A DNA stretch of 43,972 bases, from contig JAFDVL010000099.1 in assembly GCA_018268995.1 (NCBI GenBank), positions 1-43,972 of the forward strand, given 5' to 3'. The notes below the pieces were generated by a model, which saw only the letters and a program-made list of their open reading frames with translations, was not told the origin of the DNA and made no database searches. Positions within the stretch are counted from its first letter, which is position 1. Each line of letters begins with the position of its first letter. The translations under genes were made by a program, and so were the position numbers. Positions 22,482 to 32,148 of the stretch are shown one piece after another. The stretch comes from Acidobacteriota bacterium (GTDB lineage: Bacteria > Acidobacteriota > Blastocatellia > RBC074).

Positions 22482-24728
22482 ATGGTAGAGCCAGCCAAAC
22501 AACTATATGTCTTTGATGATTTTTGTCTGGATACCACCGAATGCCAGCTCAAACGACAGGGTGAAGTGATCCCGTTACCGCCCAAGGTCTTCGATGTCCT
22601 GCGCGTGATGGTCGAAAATCGGGGACGAATTCTCGACAAAGATTTTCTTCATCGCACGCTCTGGCCCGATACCTTTGTTGAAGATGGCACGCTGGCACAG
22701 TATGTATTTCTATTGCGTAAGGCGTTGAATGAAGAATCTGCGGGGCATCGCTTTATCGAAACGGTGCCTCGTCGTGGGTATCGGTTTGTTGCCACAGTCC
22801 AGGAAATCACAGAAGCCGCCGATGGACAGGGGAAAACCGTGAACGGCTCGTATGGTTTGCTGTCCCCGACAGCAAGCAACGGGTTTCAGCAAGCACTGGC
22901 AATCCCGCCTGAAACATTGCCCTTGCCACAAGCACCTTCCCCCCTTTCAAATTGGCAGGCGCTTCTCCGATCTAAGACAGTCATTGCCGTCGTGACGTTG
23001 TTTCTGCTGGTTGGAATTGCATTTGCGTATTACCTTCTCCGGCGATTTCCCAGCATTGTGCCTTCATCGCACACGATGCAAATCACCAAGCTCACCACGA
23101 TTGGCAAGGCCGCCTTCCCGGCGCTCTCGCCCGATTCAAAATACGTGGCGTTTGTGCTGGACGATGCCGGTAAACAGAGCGTCTGGGTACGGCAATTAGC
23201 CGCCGCCAACAATGTGCAAGTGATCGCTCCGGCAGAGGTGGATTACCTGGGACTGACTTTTTCGCCGGATGGAAATTACCTTTATTACCTTGTCTATACG
23301 CGTCCGGTCATTTTCGGCACGCTGTATCGGATGCCCGTGTTGGGCGGTGCGGCGACGAAGTTGATTGAAGACATTGATAGTCCCGTCGCGTTCTCGCCAG
23401 ATGGAAAGCAACTCGCCTTTGTTCGCATTGATCCGCTGAAAAGCGAGTCTTACATTTTGGTGGCGGACACAGATGGACGAGAACAAAAAACGGTCGCAAC
23501 CCGCAAACGGCCCGAATACTTTTCGGCGAATGATGGTGTCGCGTGGTCGCCGGATGGCAACGTTCTGGCCTGCGCGGCGGGATCAACAAACGCGAATGGC
23601 CCGTTCATGAATCTGGTGGGAATAAACGCCAGCGATGGAAAAGAAATATCGCTGAGTACGCATCCCTGGAAGCAGGTCGGCCAGATCACATGGCGCAAGG
23701 ATGGACACGGATTGATTGCGGTGGCACGGAGTCAGGATTCGCCGCTCAGCACCACGCAACTGTGGCATTTTCCCTATCCGACGGGATCGCCCAGCCGCAT
23801 CACAAATGATCTGAATTTGTACTCCAAGCTCAGCCCTAATAGTGATCTCAGCAAGTTGGTAACGATTCAATCCTCGCGCGTTTCCAGCCTTTGGGTGGTG
23901 CCTGAAGCGGATGCCAGCCGTGCTGTCCAAATTGGTGGTGCCAGCATGGATAATTACGCGCACAAACTGGGATTGGCCTGGCTCAGGAATAACGAACTCA
24001 TCTTTGGCTCGTATGCCAGTGGCAATGCGGATTTATGGCTGATGAATTCGGACGGCAGCAATGCGCGCCAACTGACGGTTGACCCGAACATTGACCTTGC
24101 ACCGACGGTTTCAAGTTCTGAAACGCCCTTCGTGGCTTTCGTTTCCAACCGGGGCGGAGGATATAGCATTTGGCGGATGGATGCCGAGGGGCAAAATATC
24201 AGCCGCGTCACCAAAGGCCAGACAGATTATTACCCCAGCATCTCACCTGACGGGAAATGGATTTACTATACGAACATCATTTCGGACTTGCCCACGGTCT
24301 GGAAGGTTCCAGCAAATGGCGGTGAACCCGTTCAGTTTCTTTCTGACTCCGCCTTTAATCCCGTCGTCTCGCCAGATGGAAAATCCGTCGCGCTTTTTTA
24401 TGCGATGCCCAAAGACCTTGTCTTTAAGCTCGCACTGGTTCCAATTGACGGAGGCACACCCAGCAAAATTTTCGACCTCATCGCACAGGATTTTTCTGTT
24501 GTTCGCTGGAGCAACGACGGACAGTGGATTACTTACGTTGACACCAAAAACGGCGTCTCCAATATTTGGGCGCAACCAATTGACGGCAGTCCCGCCAAAC
24601 AATTGACGAATTTCAAATCTGATCTGATCTTTCGGTTTGCCTGGTCACCAGACGGAAAAACATTGGCCTGTGAGCGCGGCTTTTTCGTCAACGACGTGGT
24701 GGTGGTCAGCGATTTCCTGCCAACCTGA
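22482..24728 (+). CDS. Membrane winged-helix regulator with TolB-like propeller
   Basis: The 748 residues begin with an OmpR/CadC-type winged-helix DNA-binding domain (about 8-105, with VFDVLRVMVENRGRILDK and RRGYRFVATV). A linker and one membrane helix follow (about 165-190, KTVIAVVTLFLLVGIAFAYY). After the helix comes a long set of PD40/TolB propeller blades with repeated SPDGK motifs. The topology suggests a one-component sensor: DNA binding inside, propeller outside in the periplasm. This architecture is common in acidobacteria, with unknown signals. It lies between an M20 and an M28 peptidase, so a role in controlling peptide use is plausible but only inferred. It contains no kinase domain. 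Confidence 0.88.
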   Translation: MVEPAKQLYVFDDFCLDTTECQLKRQGEVIPLPPKVFDVLRVMVENRGRILDKDFLHRTLWPDTFVEDGTLAQYVFLLRKALNEESAGHRFIETVPRRGYRFVATVQEITEAADGQGKTVNGSYGLLSPTASNGFQQALAIPPETLPLPQAPSPLSNWQALLRSKTVIAVVTLFLLVGIAFAYYLLRRFPSIVPSSHTMQITKLTTIGKAAFPALSPDSKYVAFVLDDAGKQSVWVRQLAAANNVQVIAPAEVDYLGLTFSPDGNYLYYLVYTRPVIFGTLYRMPVLGGAATKLIEDIDSPVAFSPDGKQLAFVRIDPLKSESYILVADTDGREQKTVATRKRPEYFSANDGVAWSPDGNVLACAAGSTNANGPFMNLVGINASDGKEISLSTHPWKQVGQITWRKDGHGLIAVARSQDSPLSTTQLWHFPYPTGSPSRITNDLNLYSKLSPNSDLSKLVTIQSSRVSSLWVVPEADASRAVQIGGASMDNYAHKLGLAWLRNNELIFGSYASGNADLWLMNSDGSNARQLTVDPNIDLAPTVSSSETPFVAFVSNRGGGYSIWRMDAEGQNISRVTKGQTDYYPSISPDGKWIYYTNIISDLPTVWKVPANGGEPVQFLSDSAFNPVVSPDGKSVALFYAMPKDLVFKLALVPIDGGTPSKIFDLIAQDFSVVRWSNDGQWITYVDTKNGVSNIWAQPIDGSPAKQLTNFKSDLIFRFAWSPDGKTLACERGFFVNDVVVVSDFLPT

Positions 24729-24943
24729 AGCCTCTGCATTTTAAGGACTTGAGCCTGCCTTGATGCTTTCTTGATAATTTCTTGAGGGGTAATTCAAACA
24801 CTCATCAAGACATCTTCCCTGCCACTTCGTACGATCCCATTGTTTGCAAAAGGCGCGTCGAAGGCTGATGCCGGTAACGACAGTAGCAAGTGCGTAACCA
24901 CCTGACTTTCTACGCGCCTCACTCCAACAGCAAAGGATTCGCG

Positions 24944-26596
24944 ATGCACAATTTCAGATTTTATTTTGCCGGTCTTGCTCTCGTGTTGAGCCTGGTGGCA
25001 GCAACAACATCGTCACAAGTATCGGCCCAAACGAAGACCGCCAAACAGTCAACTCCGACGTTTGGAAATGTCGAAGGCATTACGGCTGCCCAGATAAAAG
25101 ACTATCTGGAATTCATCGCATCAGATGAGTTGGAGGGCCGAGACACGCCTTCGCGCGGATTAAATATTGCCGCCAAATATATCGCCAGCCATCTGTCGCG
25201 TTGGGGATTACAACCGGGCGGCGCGAATGGCACATACTTCCAGCCCTTCACAGTTAAGCTGACAAAGCTTGATCCGACAAATTCGTGGGCTGAGCTGAAT
25301 GGGCAACGATTTAGTTGTGGCGAAGATTTCTATCCGGTGACATTGATGCAAGGAACCTTTACGGCTCCGCTGGTTTATGTCGGGCATGGCTGGGTTCACA
25401 AAGGCAAAAATCTCAACGCGTATCAAGGCTTGGAGGTCAAAGACAAAGTCATGATCTCGGCATCTGGTTTTCCCAAGGGATTGTCGCCAAATGACCTGAC
25501 GGGGAAGATGGGCGAAGATTGGTTGTCATCGGTTTTATATGCCCAGAAAAATGGGGCGAAAGCATTGATCATCGTTTCGAGCTTCGGAACTTTAGCCAAT
25601 TGGGCAACAGCATATAAATCCATTTTGGAAAAAGGCGATGTTTCGTTTGAAAAGCCGGGCAGCGCAAATCCGCAAATTCCAATCCTTCTGGCTTCGCCGA
25701 AGTTTCTGACGGCTTTGTTTCAGGGCGAAAAACAAAACGCCTCAATGATTGTCAGCCGCGCCTACACAGGCGAACCGTTGCCAGGTTTTGATTTGACCGC
25801 GAAAAAACTCAGTCTTTCCATTGCAGCAAAAGCTGAGGCAGTGACCACGCGCAATATCGTAGCTAAACTGGAAGGCAGCGATCCGGTCTTGAAGAATGAG
25901 TACGTCACGATTGGAGCACATTACGACCACGTCGGCATCGGCGCGCCGGATGCCACAGGCGATACTATTTACAATGGTGCTGACGACGATGGCTCCGGCA
26001 CAACTGCGGTGATGGCCATTGCCGAAGCCTTCGCCAAAGGCCCGCGCCCGAAACGTTCGATGTTATTTGTCTGGCATGCAGGCGAAGAACACGGTTTATG
26101 GGGATCAGAATATTTGACCGACAATCCGCCCATTCCAATCAATCAAATCATCACGCAGCTGAACATTGATATGATCGGACGTGCAAAGGCTGCGGGCGAT
26201 ACGAATCCAGCCAATCAAGCCTTGCCCGATCCTGGCGAAATCTTTGTCATTGGCTCCAAGATGATGAGCACTGAACTTGGCGAATTGAGCGAACGAGTCA
26301 ACAAATCACTGCTGAATCTGAAGCTCAACTACAAATATGACGATCCCAATGACCCCGAACGCTATTTTTACCGGAGCGATCATTTCAACTACGCGCGCAA
26401 AGGGGTTCCCATCATTTTTTACATGGATGGCAATCACGCCGATTATCACCGCCCGTCAGACTCGATTGAGAAAATAGATTTTCAGCAGATGGAGAAAGTC
26501 GCACGGACGATTTATGCCACGGCCTGGGAGCTGGGCAATCTGGCGAATCGGCCCCGCGTAGACAAGCCCTTACCTGCGGCAGTCGCAGGTAATTAA
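24944..26596 (+). CDS. Exported M28-family metallopeptidase with PA-type insertion
   Basis: A zinc aminopeptidase-like protein of 550 residues. The signal peptide covers about 1-28 (FYFAGLALVLSLVAATTSS). A protease-associated domain occupies about 110-270. The M28 domain follows, with all expected ligands: the histidine in GAHYDHVG, the bridging aspartate in NGADDDGSG, the catalytic and metal glutamates in HAGEEHGLWG, the aspartate in NIDMIG and the histidine in DYHRPSD. ATG 24944 is chosen because it begins the signal peptide and follows AAAGGA; an upstream GTG at 24890 has no support. It probably trims peptides in the periplasm, upstream of the tricorn-type protease gene. Confidence 0.91.
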   Translation: MHNFRFYFAGLALVLSLVAATTSSQVSAQTKTAKQSTPTFGNVEGITAAQIKDYLEFIASDELEGRDTPSRGLNIAAKYIASHLSRWGLQPGGANGTYFQPFTVKLTKLDPTNSWAELNGQRFSCGEDFYPVTLMQGTFTAPLVYVGHGWVHKGKNLNAYQGLEVKDKVMISASGFPKGLSPNDLTGKMGEDWLSSVLYAQKNGAKALIIVSSFGTLANWATAYKSILEKGDVSFEKPGSANPQIPILLASPKFLTALFQGEKQNASMIVSRAYTGEPLPGFDLTAKKLSLSIAAKAEAVTTRNIVAKLEGSDPVLKNEYVTIGAHYDHVGIGAPDATGDTIYNGADDDGSGTTAVMAIAEAFAKGPRPKRSMLFVWHAGEEHGLWGSEYLTDNPPIPINQIITQLNIDMIGRAKAAGDTNPANQALPDPGEIFVIGSKMMSTELGELSERVNKSLLNLKLNYKYDDPNDPERYFYRSDHFNYARKGVPIIFYMDGNHADYHRPSDSIEKIDFQQMEKVARTIYATAWELGNLANRPRVDKPLPAAVAGN

Positions 26597-26610
26597 AGTT
26601 CTTGAGTTAG

Positions 26611-26674
26611 CCAGCGTGGCCACAGCAAGTAGCAGGATTCGACACTCATCTTGTGAATGCTTTGCCCACGCTGG
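26611..26674 (+). repeat. Inverted repeat, possible terminator of the M28 gene
   Basis: CCAGCGTGG (26611-26619) and CCACGCTGG (26666-26674) are complementary, with further partial pairing inside. A T-rich stretch (TTATTATTTTAG) follows on the plus strand. It lies 15 bases after the M28 stop, so it may be a terminator or another intergenic repeat. The loop is long for a classical terminator. Confidence 0.45.
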
Positions 26675-26702
26675 TTATTATTTTAGAGAGAAGGACCCAG
26701 CA

Positions 26703-29700
26703 ATGAAATTAATTTGCCTCGCTACAACGCTTTTCATCGTTTGTTCAGTTACGGGTTTTAGCCAAACGACAGATCGCCTATTACTCCAACGTCCAACACT
26801 CAGTCAATCCCATATCGCTTTTGCCTTTGCGGGAGATTTATGGATTGTGTCGCGTACCGGCGGTGAGGCAAAACAACTAACGACCGGTGTCGGAAGTGAA
26901 TCCAATCCATTTTTCTCTCCCGATGGCAAATGGATTGCCTTCACAGGGCAATACGATGGCAACACGGATGTCTACGTCGTCTCTGCCGAGGGCGGAGTGC
27001 CGCGCCGCCTGACGTGGCATCCGTTGCCAGATGCAGTCACAGGCTGGACGCCGGATGGAAAACAAATTCTTTTTCGTTCGATGCGCGATTGCCCGCAGAG
27101 TCGTTATCCTTATTCTCGGTTGTACACGATAGCGATGGATGGCGTTTTCCCCTCAGCATTGCCATTGCCAATGGGCCACGATGGAACCTATTCCCCGGAT
27201 GGATCACGGCTGGCATATGAACCATTGCTCCGCGCCTTCACGCAATGGAAGAAGTATCGAGGCGGGCGGACATCCAAAATCTGGCTGATGAATTTAGCAG
27301 ATTCGCGAGTCGAAGAAATCCCACGCGAAAACTCCAACGACTTTAATGCAGTCTGGCCCAAAGAACAGCCCGGCAAAGTGTACTTTCTCTCTGATCGCAA
27401 TGGTTCTGTTGGCCTGCACGTGTACGACACAGCCAACCGCAAAGTCACGCCCGTCGTACGCGGAGATGGCTTTGATCTGGTTTCAGCGTCCGCCGGGCCA
27501 GGAGGAATCGTCTATGATCAATTTGGTTCGTTGTACCTTTATGATTTGAAAACCAACAAGGCGAACAAAGTGGATATTCGCTTGGATGCCGACCTGCCTT
27601 CGGTGCGCCCGCGTTATGAAAAAGTCTTGAATCAAATTCGCAACTACAGCTTGTCCCCAACGGGCGTCCGGGCTGTCTTTGAAGCACGCGGCGAAGTTCT
27701 GAGCGTCCCGGCGGAAAAAGGGAATGTTCGCAACCTGACCAACACACCCGGCGTGATGGAACGTGATCCGTCGTGGTCACCGGATGGAAAATGGATTGCA
27801 TACTTCAGCGATGAATCGGGCGAATACGCGCTTCATCTACGCGATCAAAGCGGTTTGGGAGAGGTAAAGAAAATCAATCTGGGGACGCCTGCATCGTTCT
27901 TTTATTCGCCCACTTGGTCACCCGACAGCAAAAAGATTGCCTATTGTGACAAGCGGCTGAATGTCTGGTATGTGGATATTGAAAAAGGCAGCCCGGTAAA
28001 GGTTGATACTGACACATACGAGATTCCGTTTTACACAATGACGCCGGTCTGGTCGCCCGATAGCAAATGGCTGAGCTACACCAAACAACTCAAGAGCCAT
28101 CTGCGCGGTGTCTATGTTTATTCACTGGAATCGAACAAAGCCACGCAGTTGAGTGACGGAATGAGTGATGCGTTGTACGTGGCGTTCGATAAAAATGGGA
28201 AGTATTTATACTTCACCGCTAGCACCGATGTCGGCCCAACGACAGGCTGGCTGGATATGTCGAGCGGCCCGCATCAGATTACACGGAATGTCTATGCGAT
28301 AGTTTTGCGCAAAACTGATCCTTCGCCACTTGCACCGGAAAGTGATGAAGAAAAAGTCACTGAGGAAAAGAAAGACTCCGCCACCACAGGACAAGGTGAA
28401 ACGCCAAAACCGCCATCCAATCCGGCAGGCAGCAACGACCGCAACAAAAACGTCGCAGTCACAATTGATTTTGAAGACATTGATCAGCGCATCGTTTCCC
28501 TGCCAATTCCTGCCCGCAACTTCGTCGCACTCTCAACAGGCAAAGCAGGAACGGTTTTCCTCGCCGAAGCAACGAACGCAGGGCCGGGGCTCACGCTGCA
28601 TCGGTTCGATCTGGATAAGCGCAAATTCGACAAAGTGACCGAAGGGCTGAACCGCTTCGATATTTCTGCGAATGGCGAAAAAATGCTGTTGCAGCAAGGG
28701 CCGCGTTACACCATCGCTTCGACCACGCAACCTTTACGTCCCGGCGAAGGCGCATTGAATCTGGCCGAACTGGAGGTTCGTGTTGATCCGCGGGCTGAAT
28801 GGAAGCAGATGTTCTATGAAGTCTGGCGGCAACAACGCGATTTCTTTTATGACCCCAATTTACATGGGCTTGATCTGAATGCGGCCATCAAAAAATACGA
28901 ACCATTTTTAGATCGCATCGCACATCGGGCTGATCTGGTTTATCTCTTTCAGGAAATGCTCGGCAACATCACCGTCGGCCATCACAACACCGGAGCAGGT
29001 GACATCCCACAGCCTGCGCAGGTCTCAGTCGGATTACTTGGCTGTGATTACGCTCTTGAAAACGGACGCTTTCGCTTTGCTCGTGTCTACAACGGTGAAA
29101 ACTGGACACCGAACCTGCGCGCACCGCTCACGCAGCCGGGCGTCAATGTCAAAGCGGGCGAATATTTGCTGGCGGTGAATGGTCGCAATCTAACGTCCAA
29201 TGACAATATTTACAGCTTCTTTGAAAACACCGCAGGCAAATCGGTGGTGATCAAAGTTGGCGCTGATCCGACAGGCACAGGTGCCCGCGAGGTGACGGTG
29301 ATTCCGTTGGGACAGGAACTGGCAATCCGCAATCGGGCCTGGGTTGAAGACAATCTGCGAAAAGTAGATAAGCTCACCAACGGACGAGTAGCTTATGTGT
29401 TTGTTCCTGACACAGGCGGTCTTGGTTTTTCCAGCTTCAATCGCTACTTCTTCTCACAGGTGGGTAAGGAGGGCGTAATTGTGGACGAACGATTCAATGG
29501 CGGTGGTTCGACACCAGATTACATCATTGATTACCTGCGACGGACGGTGCTGAATTATTTCACCACACGAGAGGGCGAAATCTTTACCACGCCAGTGGGT
29601 GGCATCTTTGGGCCGAAGGCAATGATCGTAAATGAATACTCCTCTTCTGGTGGCGATGCACTGCCTTTTTATTTCAAGGAAACCGCTCTCGGCCCGTTGG

Positions 29701-30020
29701 TCGGCAAACGTTCCTGGGGTGGATTGGTTGGCATCTACGGTGAACCACTGCTGATGGATGGAGCACGCGTCACAGCACCGCGCGTGGCATTTTTCAATAC
29801 GCGCGGCGAATGGGCAGTGGAAAATATTGGCGTAGCACCTGACGTTGAGATTGATCTTGATCCACAAGCCTGGCGCGCCGGACGCGATCCACAATTAGAG
29901 AAAGCGGTCGAAGTCGTGTTGGATGGGCTGAAGAAAAAACCTCTTCCGACACCGAAAAAACCTGCCTATCCAAATTATCAACGTGGAACAGGTGCAATCT
30001 CATCTACGGCAAAACAATGA
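26703..30020 (+). CDS. Exported tricorn-type protease (PD40 propeller, PDZ, S41 core)
   Basis: The 1105 residues form a protein like the archaeal tricorn peptidase (about 1070). A signal peptide covers about 1-20, unlike the cytoplasmic archaeal enzyme. Two beta-propeller regions with SPDGKW blades fill about 25-560, and an acidic Lys/Glu/Pro-rich insert lies near 540-590. The C1, PDZ and S41-type C2 domains follow. The likely nucleophile is S982 in YSSSGGD, and the histidine of the catalytic set is probably H760 in VGHHN. The serine that usually precedes this histidine is glycine here (G759). The expected C-terminal DPQLEKAVE motif is present. ATG 26703 follows AAGGA. It probably degrades oligopeptides in the periplasm alongside the M28 enzyme. 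Confidence 0.9.
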   Translation: MKLICLATTLFIVCSVTGFSQTTDRLLLQRPTLSQSHIAFAFAGDLWIVSRTGGEAKQLTTGVGSESNPFFSPDGKWIAFTGQYDGNTDVYVVSAEGGVPRRLTWHPLPDAVTGWTPDGKQILFRSMRDCPQSRYPYSRLYTIAMDGVFPSALPLPMGHDGTYSPDGSRLAYEPLLRAFTQWKKYRGGRTSKIWLMNLADSRVEEIPRENSNDFNAVWPKEQPGKVYFLSDRNGSVGLHVYDTANRKVTPVVRGDGFDLVSASAGPGGIVYDQFGSLYLYDLKTNKANKVDIRLDADLPSVRPRYEKVLNQIRNYSLSPTGVRAVFEARGEVLSVPAEKGNVRNLTNTPGVMERDPSWSPDGKWIAYFSDESGEYALHLRDQSGLGEVKKINLGTPASFFYSPTWSPDSKKIAYCDKRLNVWYVDIEKGSPVKVDTDTYEIPFYTMTPVWSPDSKWLSYTKQLKSHLRGVYVYSLESNKATQLSDGMSDALYVAFDKNGKYLYFTASTDVGPTTGWLDMSSGPHQITRNVYAIVLRKTDPSPLAPESDEEKVTEEKKDSATTGQGETPKPPSNPAGSNDRNKNVAVTIDFEDIDQRIVSLPIPARNFVALSTGKAGTVFLAEATNAGPGLTLHRFDLDKRKFDKVTEGLNRFDISANGEKMLLQQGPRYTIASTTQPLRPGEGALNLAELEVRVDPRAEWKQMFYEVWRQQRDFFYDPNLHGLDLNAAIKKYEPFLDRIAHRADLVYLFQEMLGNITVGHHNTGAGDIPQPAQVSVGLLGCDYALENGRFRFARVYNGENWTPNLRAPLTQPGVNVKAGEYLLAVNGRNLTSNDNIYSFFENTAGKSVVIKVGADPTGTGAREVTVIPLGQELAIRNRAWVEDNLRKVDKLTNGRVAYVFVPDTGGLGFSSFNRYFFSQVGKEGVIVDERFNGGGSTPDYIIDYLRRTVLNYFTTREGEIFTTPVGGIFGPKAMIVNEYSSSGGDALPFYFKETALGPLVGKRSWGGLVGIYGEPLLMDGARVTAPRVAFFNTRGEWAVENIGVAPDVEIDLDPQAWRAGRDPQLEKAVEVVLDGLKKKPLPTPKKPAYPNYQRGTGAISSTAKQ

Positions 30021-30036
30021 AGGCAAAATAATGATT

Positions 30037-30100
30037 GATCAGTGCCGAGCCTGGTAGCATTTGAATTATGCAATGCGCCCTGCCAGTCGAGGTACTGATC
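30037..30100. repeat. Imperfect inverted repeat after the tricorn gene
   Basis: GATCAGTGCCGAGCCTGG (30037-30054) is complementary at 14 of 18 positions to 30083-30100. A small inner pair, GCATT and AATGC, lies between. It fills most of the gap between the tricorn-type gene and the next plus-strand gene. No T-run follows. Confidence 0.55.
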
Positions 30101-30121
30101 CTCTTGCATCTGGGGATTATT

Positions 30122-30616
30122 ATGACACGCACTAAATTAATCATCGTTCTTATCCTTCTGCTACCGCTGCTCGCCATTGCCGGGGAAAAGGCTAATTTCT
30201 CTGGTCAGTGGATGATGGACAAAGCGAAATCCTCTGGCCTGCCTGAAAACATGGAGCAAAAGATGCGGGTCAAACAGGAAGGCGACAAACTCGAGCTGGA
30301 AACAGATTTGTTCATCGGAGATGATGTCCAGACGATTCACGATAGTTATACCTTCAATGGGCAGGAGGCTGACTTCCCCGCTCGCCTGCAATCAGGCCAA
30401 CAGACGACCGGCAAGCGGATCGCCAAATGGAATGAGGATGGCAAAGGATTTGAAGTTCGTGAAACGGCGACATTCGACACGCCTGAGGGCAAGGTAACAA
30501 CCACGATGCAGCGCAAATGGACAATCGCTGATGAGGGAAAAACAATTGTGATTGAATTAAATCACACTGGGCCAAATGGGCCGATTTCAACGAAACGTAC
30601 TTTCAATCGAAAATAA
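30122..30616 (+). CDS. Small exported beta-rich protein of unknown function
   Basis: The 164 residues start with a signal peptide (about 1-20, KLIIVLILLLPLLAIAGEK). The mature part begins FSGQWMMDKAKSSGLP and alternates short strands with Asp/Gly turns, a pattern like the small lipocalin or calycin-like proteins common in acidobacteria. No catalytic motif is visible. ATG 30122 is preferred because it starts the signal peptide; the earlier in-frame ATG at 30068 lies within the palindromic repeat. Its neighbours are a tricorn-type protease and a serine hydrolase. The function is unknown. Confidence 0.72.
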   Translation: MTRTKLIIVLILLLPLLAIAGEKANFSGQWMMDKAKSSGLPENMEQKMRVKQEGDKLELETDLFIGDDVQTIHDSYTFNGQEADFPARLQSGQQTTGKRIAKWNEDGKGFEVRETATFDTPEGKVTTTMQRKWTIADEGKTIVIELNHTGPNGPISTKRTFNRK

Positions 30617-30736
30617 CCAATCTGAATCCTGCGGAATAGGCGACAGTTCAGGTCAAGCGGCGAAGATCAATTCGCTAAACGCATGCCTTAAATCCCATGA
30701 TCTTTGAACGCCAAGTGAATCAACCACTTCATACAA

Positions 30737-32128
30737 ATGGGACATAAATGTTTTTCAGTTCAATTGGTCGTGATGCTTTGGCTGATTGCCAGCATCGCAT
30801 TCGCCCAAACATCATCCTCTGCAAAACTGGATAACTCCTTTGATCAGTTTGTCCTGGATGCACTGAAGGAGGCTAAAACGCCTGGTGCAGCAATCGCGAT
30901 TGTTCAGGGAGACAAGATCGTTTTTGCCAAAGGCTATGGCGTCACCAGCGTTGAGTTTCCAGCACCGATCACACCCGACACATTATTTCGCCTTGGCTCA
31001 ACCACTAAAATGTTCACGGCTGCCGCTTTGGTACAGCTGGCTGAAGAAGGCAAACTCAGGCTTGATGCTCCCATTGGAACCTACGTTCGCGGCCTATCGC
31101 CGAGATTAGCGAAGACAACCTTGCATCAATTGCTCAGCCACACTGCGGGACTTCGAGATTTTGCCGCGACCGTAAAATCCAATGACGATGACGCGTTGGC
31201 AAAGATGATTCGTGCCTGGAAAGATGATGTGTTCTATGGCGAACCGGGCAGGATTTATTCGTATTCAAGTGCGGGATACTGGCTGGCAGGGTTGGTGCTG
31301 GAAGAGGTGGCGAAACAGCCTTATGCCGAGGCAATGAAAGCGCAGCTTTTCAGGCCATTGGGAATGGAACGCACTTCATTGCGTCCGCTGGAAGCATTAA
31401 CCTATCCGCTGGCGATTGGTCACAAACTTGAATCCAATCGCCCTGTCATCATTCGCCCAGCCTTCAATAACAATGCGATGTGGCCAGCGGGTTCGATGTA
31501 CTCCAGCGTTAACGAACTCTCGCGGTCTGCAATTGCGTTCCTGAATGCGGGTCTTTTGGATGGAAAGCAAACGCTCCCTGCTAATGTCATCACCAAACTC
31601 TCAACCAAACATATCAAGATGCCTTTTGACGAAAATGAAGGACATGGCTATGGATTGATGGTGAATCGTTATCGCGGCATTCCAATGGTAAGTCACGGTG
31701 GATTCAGCACGGGTTACGGTTCGATGATTTACATGGCACCGGAACATCGTGTTGCGGTCATCGTCCTGACGAATAAAAGCGGCGAGACGCTTCAGAAAGT
31801 TGGGCAAAAGGCACTGAATCTGTTTTTGCCTGTCGGAACAGCGGATACCCAATCTACGAATGAAGCGAAACCAATCACGGAAGCGGAGTTGAAAGAAGCG
31901 CCCGGAAAATACTTGCACGCACCGCAAACGTTTGAGGTCTTCGCTCGCAACCAACAGCTTCTACTGCGGCAGGAGCAGAAAGAATTTACACTGAAAAAGA
32001 TTGGCCCTTTTGCGTTTCTCTACGGAGAAGGACAAGAGAGTTTCATCGTCTTTGTGCCAAGCAAAGCCGGGCAGGTCGAATACGCTTTCGATGGCATGTA
32101 CGCCTATCGAAAAGGCGCGAAAAAGTAA
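30737..32128 (+). CDS. Exported beta-lactamase-fold serine hydrolase (class C-like, PBP4*/EstB type)
   Basis: The 463 residues have a signal peptide (about 1-23) and the serine beta-lactamase fold. The nucleophile motif is S88-T-T-K91. The second motif, normally Y-x-N, reads Y176-S-S178, with serine replacing asparagine. The third motif is HGG in SHGGFSTGYG. A C-terminal domain of about 100 residues follows the catalytic part. This combination is typical of esterases, D-aminopeptidases and peptidoglycan-related hydrolases rather than antibiotic-resistance enzymes. The gene ends 20 bases from the convergent EVE gene. The true substrate cannot be told from sequence. Confidence 0.86.
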   Translation: MGHKCFSVQLVVMLWLIASIAFAQTSSSAKLDNSFDQFVLDALKEAKTPGAAIAIVQGDKIVFAKGYGVTSVEFPAPITPDTLFRLGSTTKMFTAAALVQLAEEGKLRLDAPIGTYVRGLSPRLAKTTLHQLLSHTAGLRDFAATVKSNDDDALAKMIRAWKDDVFYGEPGRIYSYSSAGYWLAGLVLEEVAKQPYAEAMKAQLFRPLGMERTSLRPLEALTYPLAIGHKLESNRPVIIRPAFNNNAMWPAGSMYSSVNELSRSAIAFLNAGLLDGKQTLPANVITKLSTKHIKMPFDENEGHGYGLMVNRYRGIPMVSHGGFSTGYGSMIYMAPEHRVAVIVLTNKSGETLQKVGQKALNLFLPVGTADTQSTNEAKPITEAELKEAPGKYLHAPQTFEVFARNQQLLLRQEQKEFTLKKIGPFAFLYGEGQESFIVFVPSKAGQVEYAFDGMYAYRKGAKK

Positions 32129-32148
32129 CCCGACTTAACGAAAAGCCG

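Noticed and set aside
30737..32128. Antibiotic-resistance beta-lactamase
   Set aside because: The second motif lacks asparagine and the third is HGG rather than KTG. The protein is long and has a C-terminal domain typical of other hydrolases of this fold.
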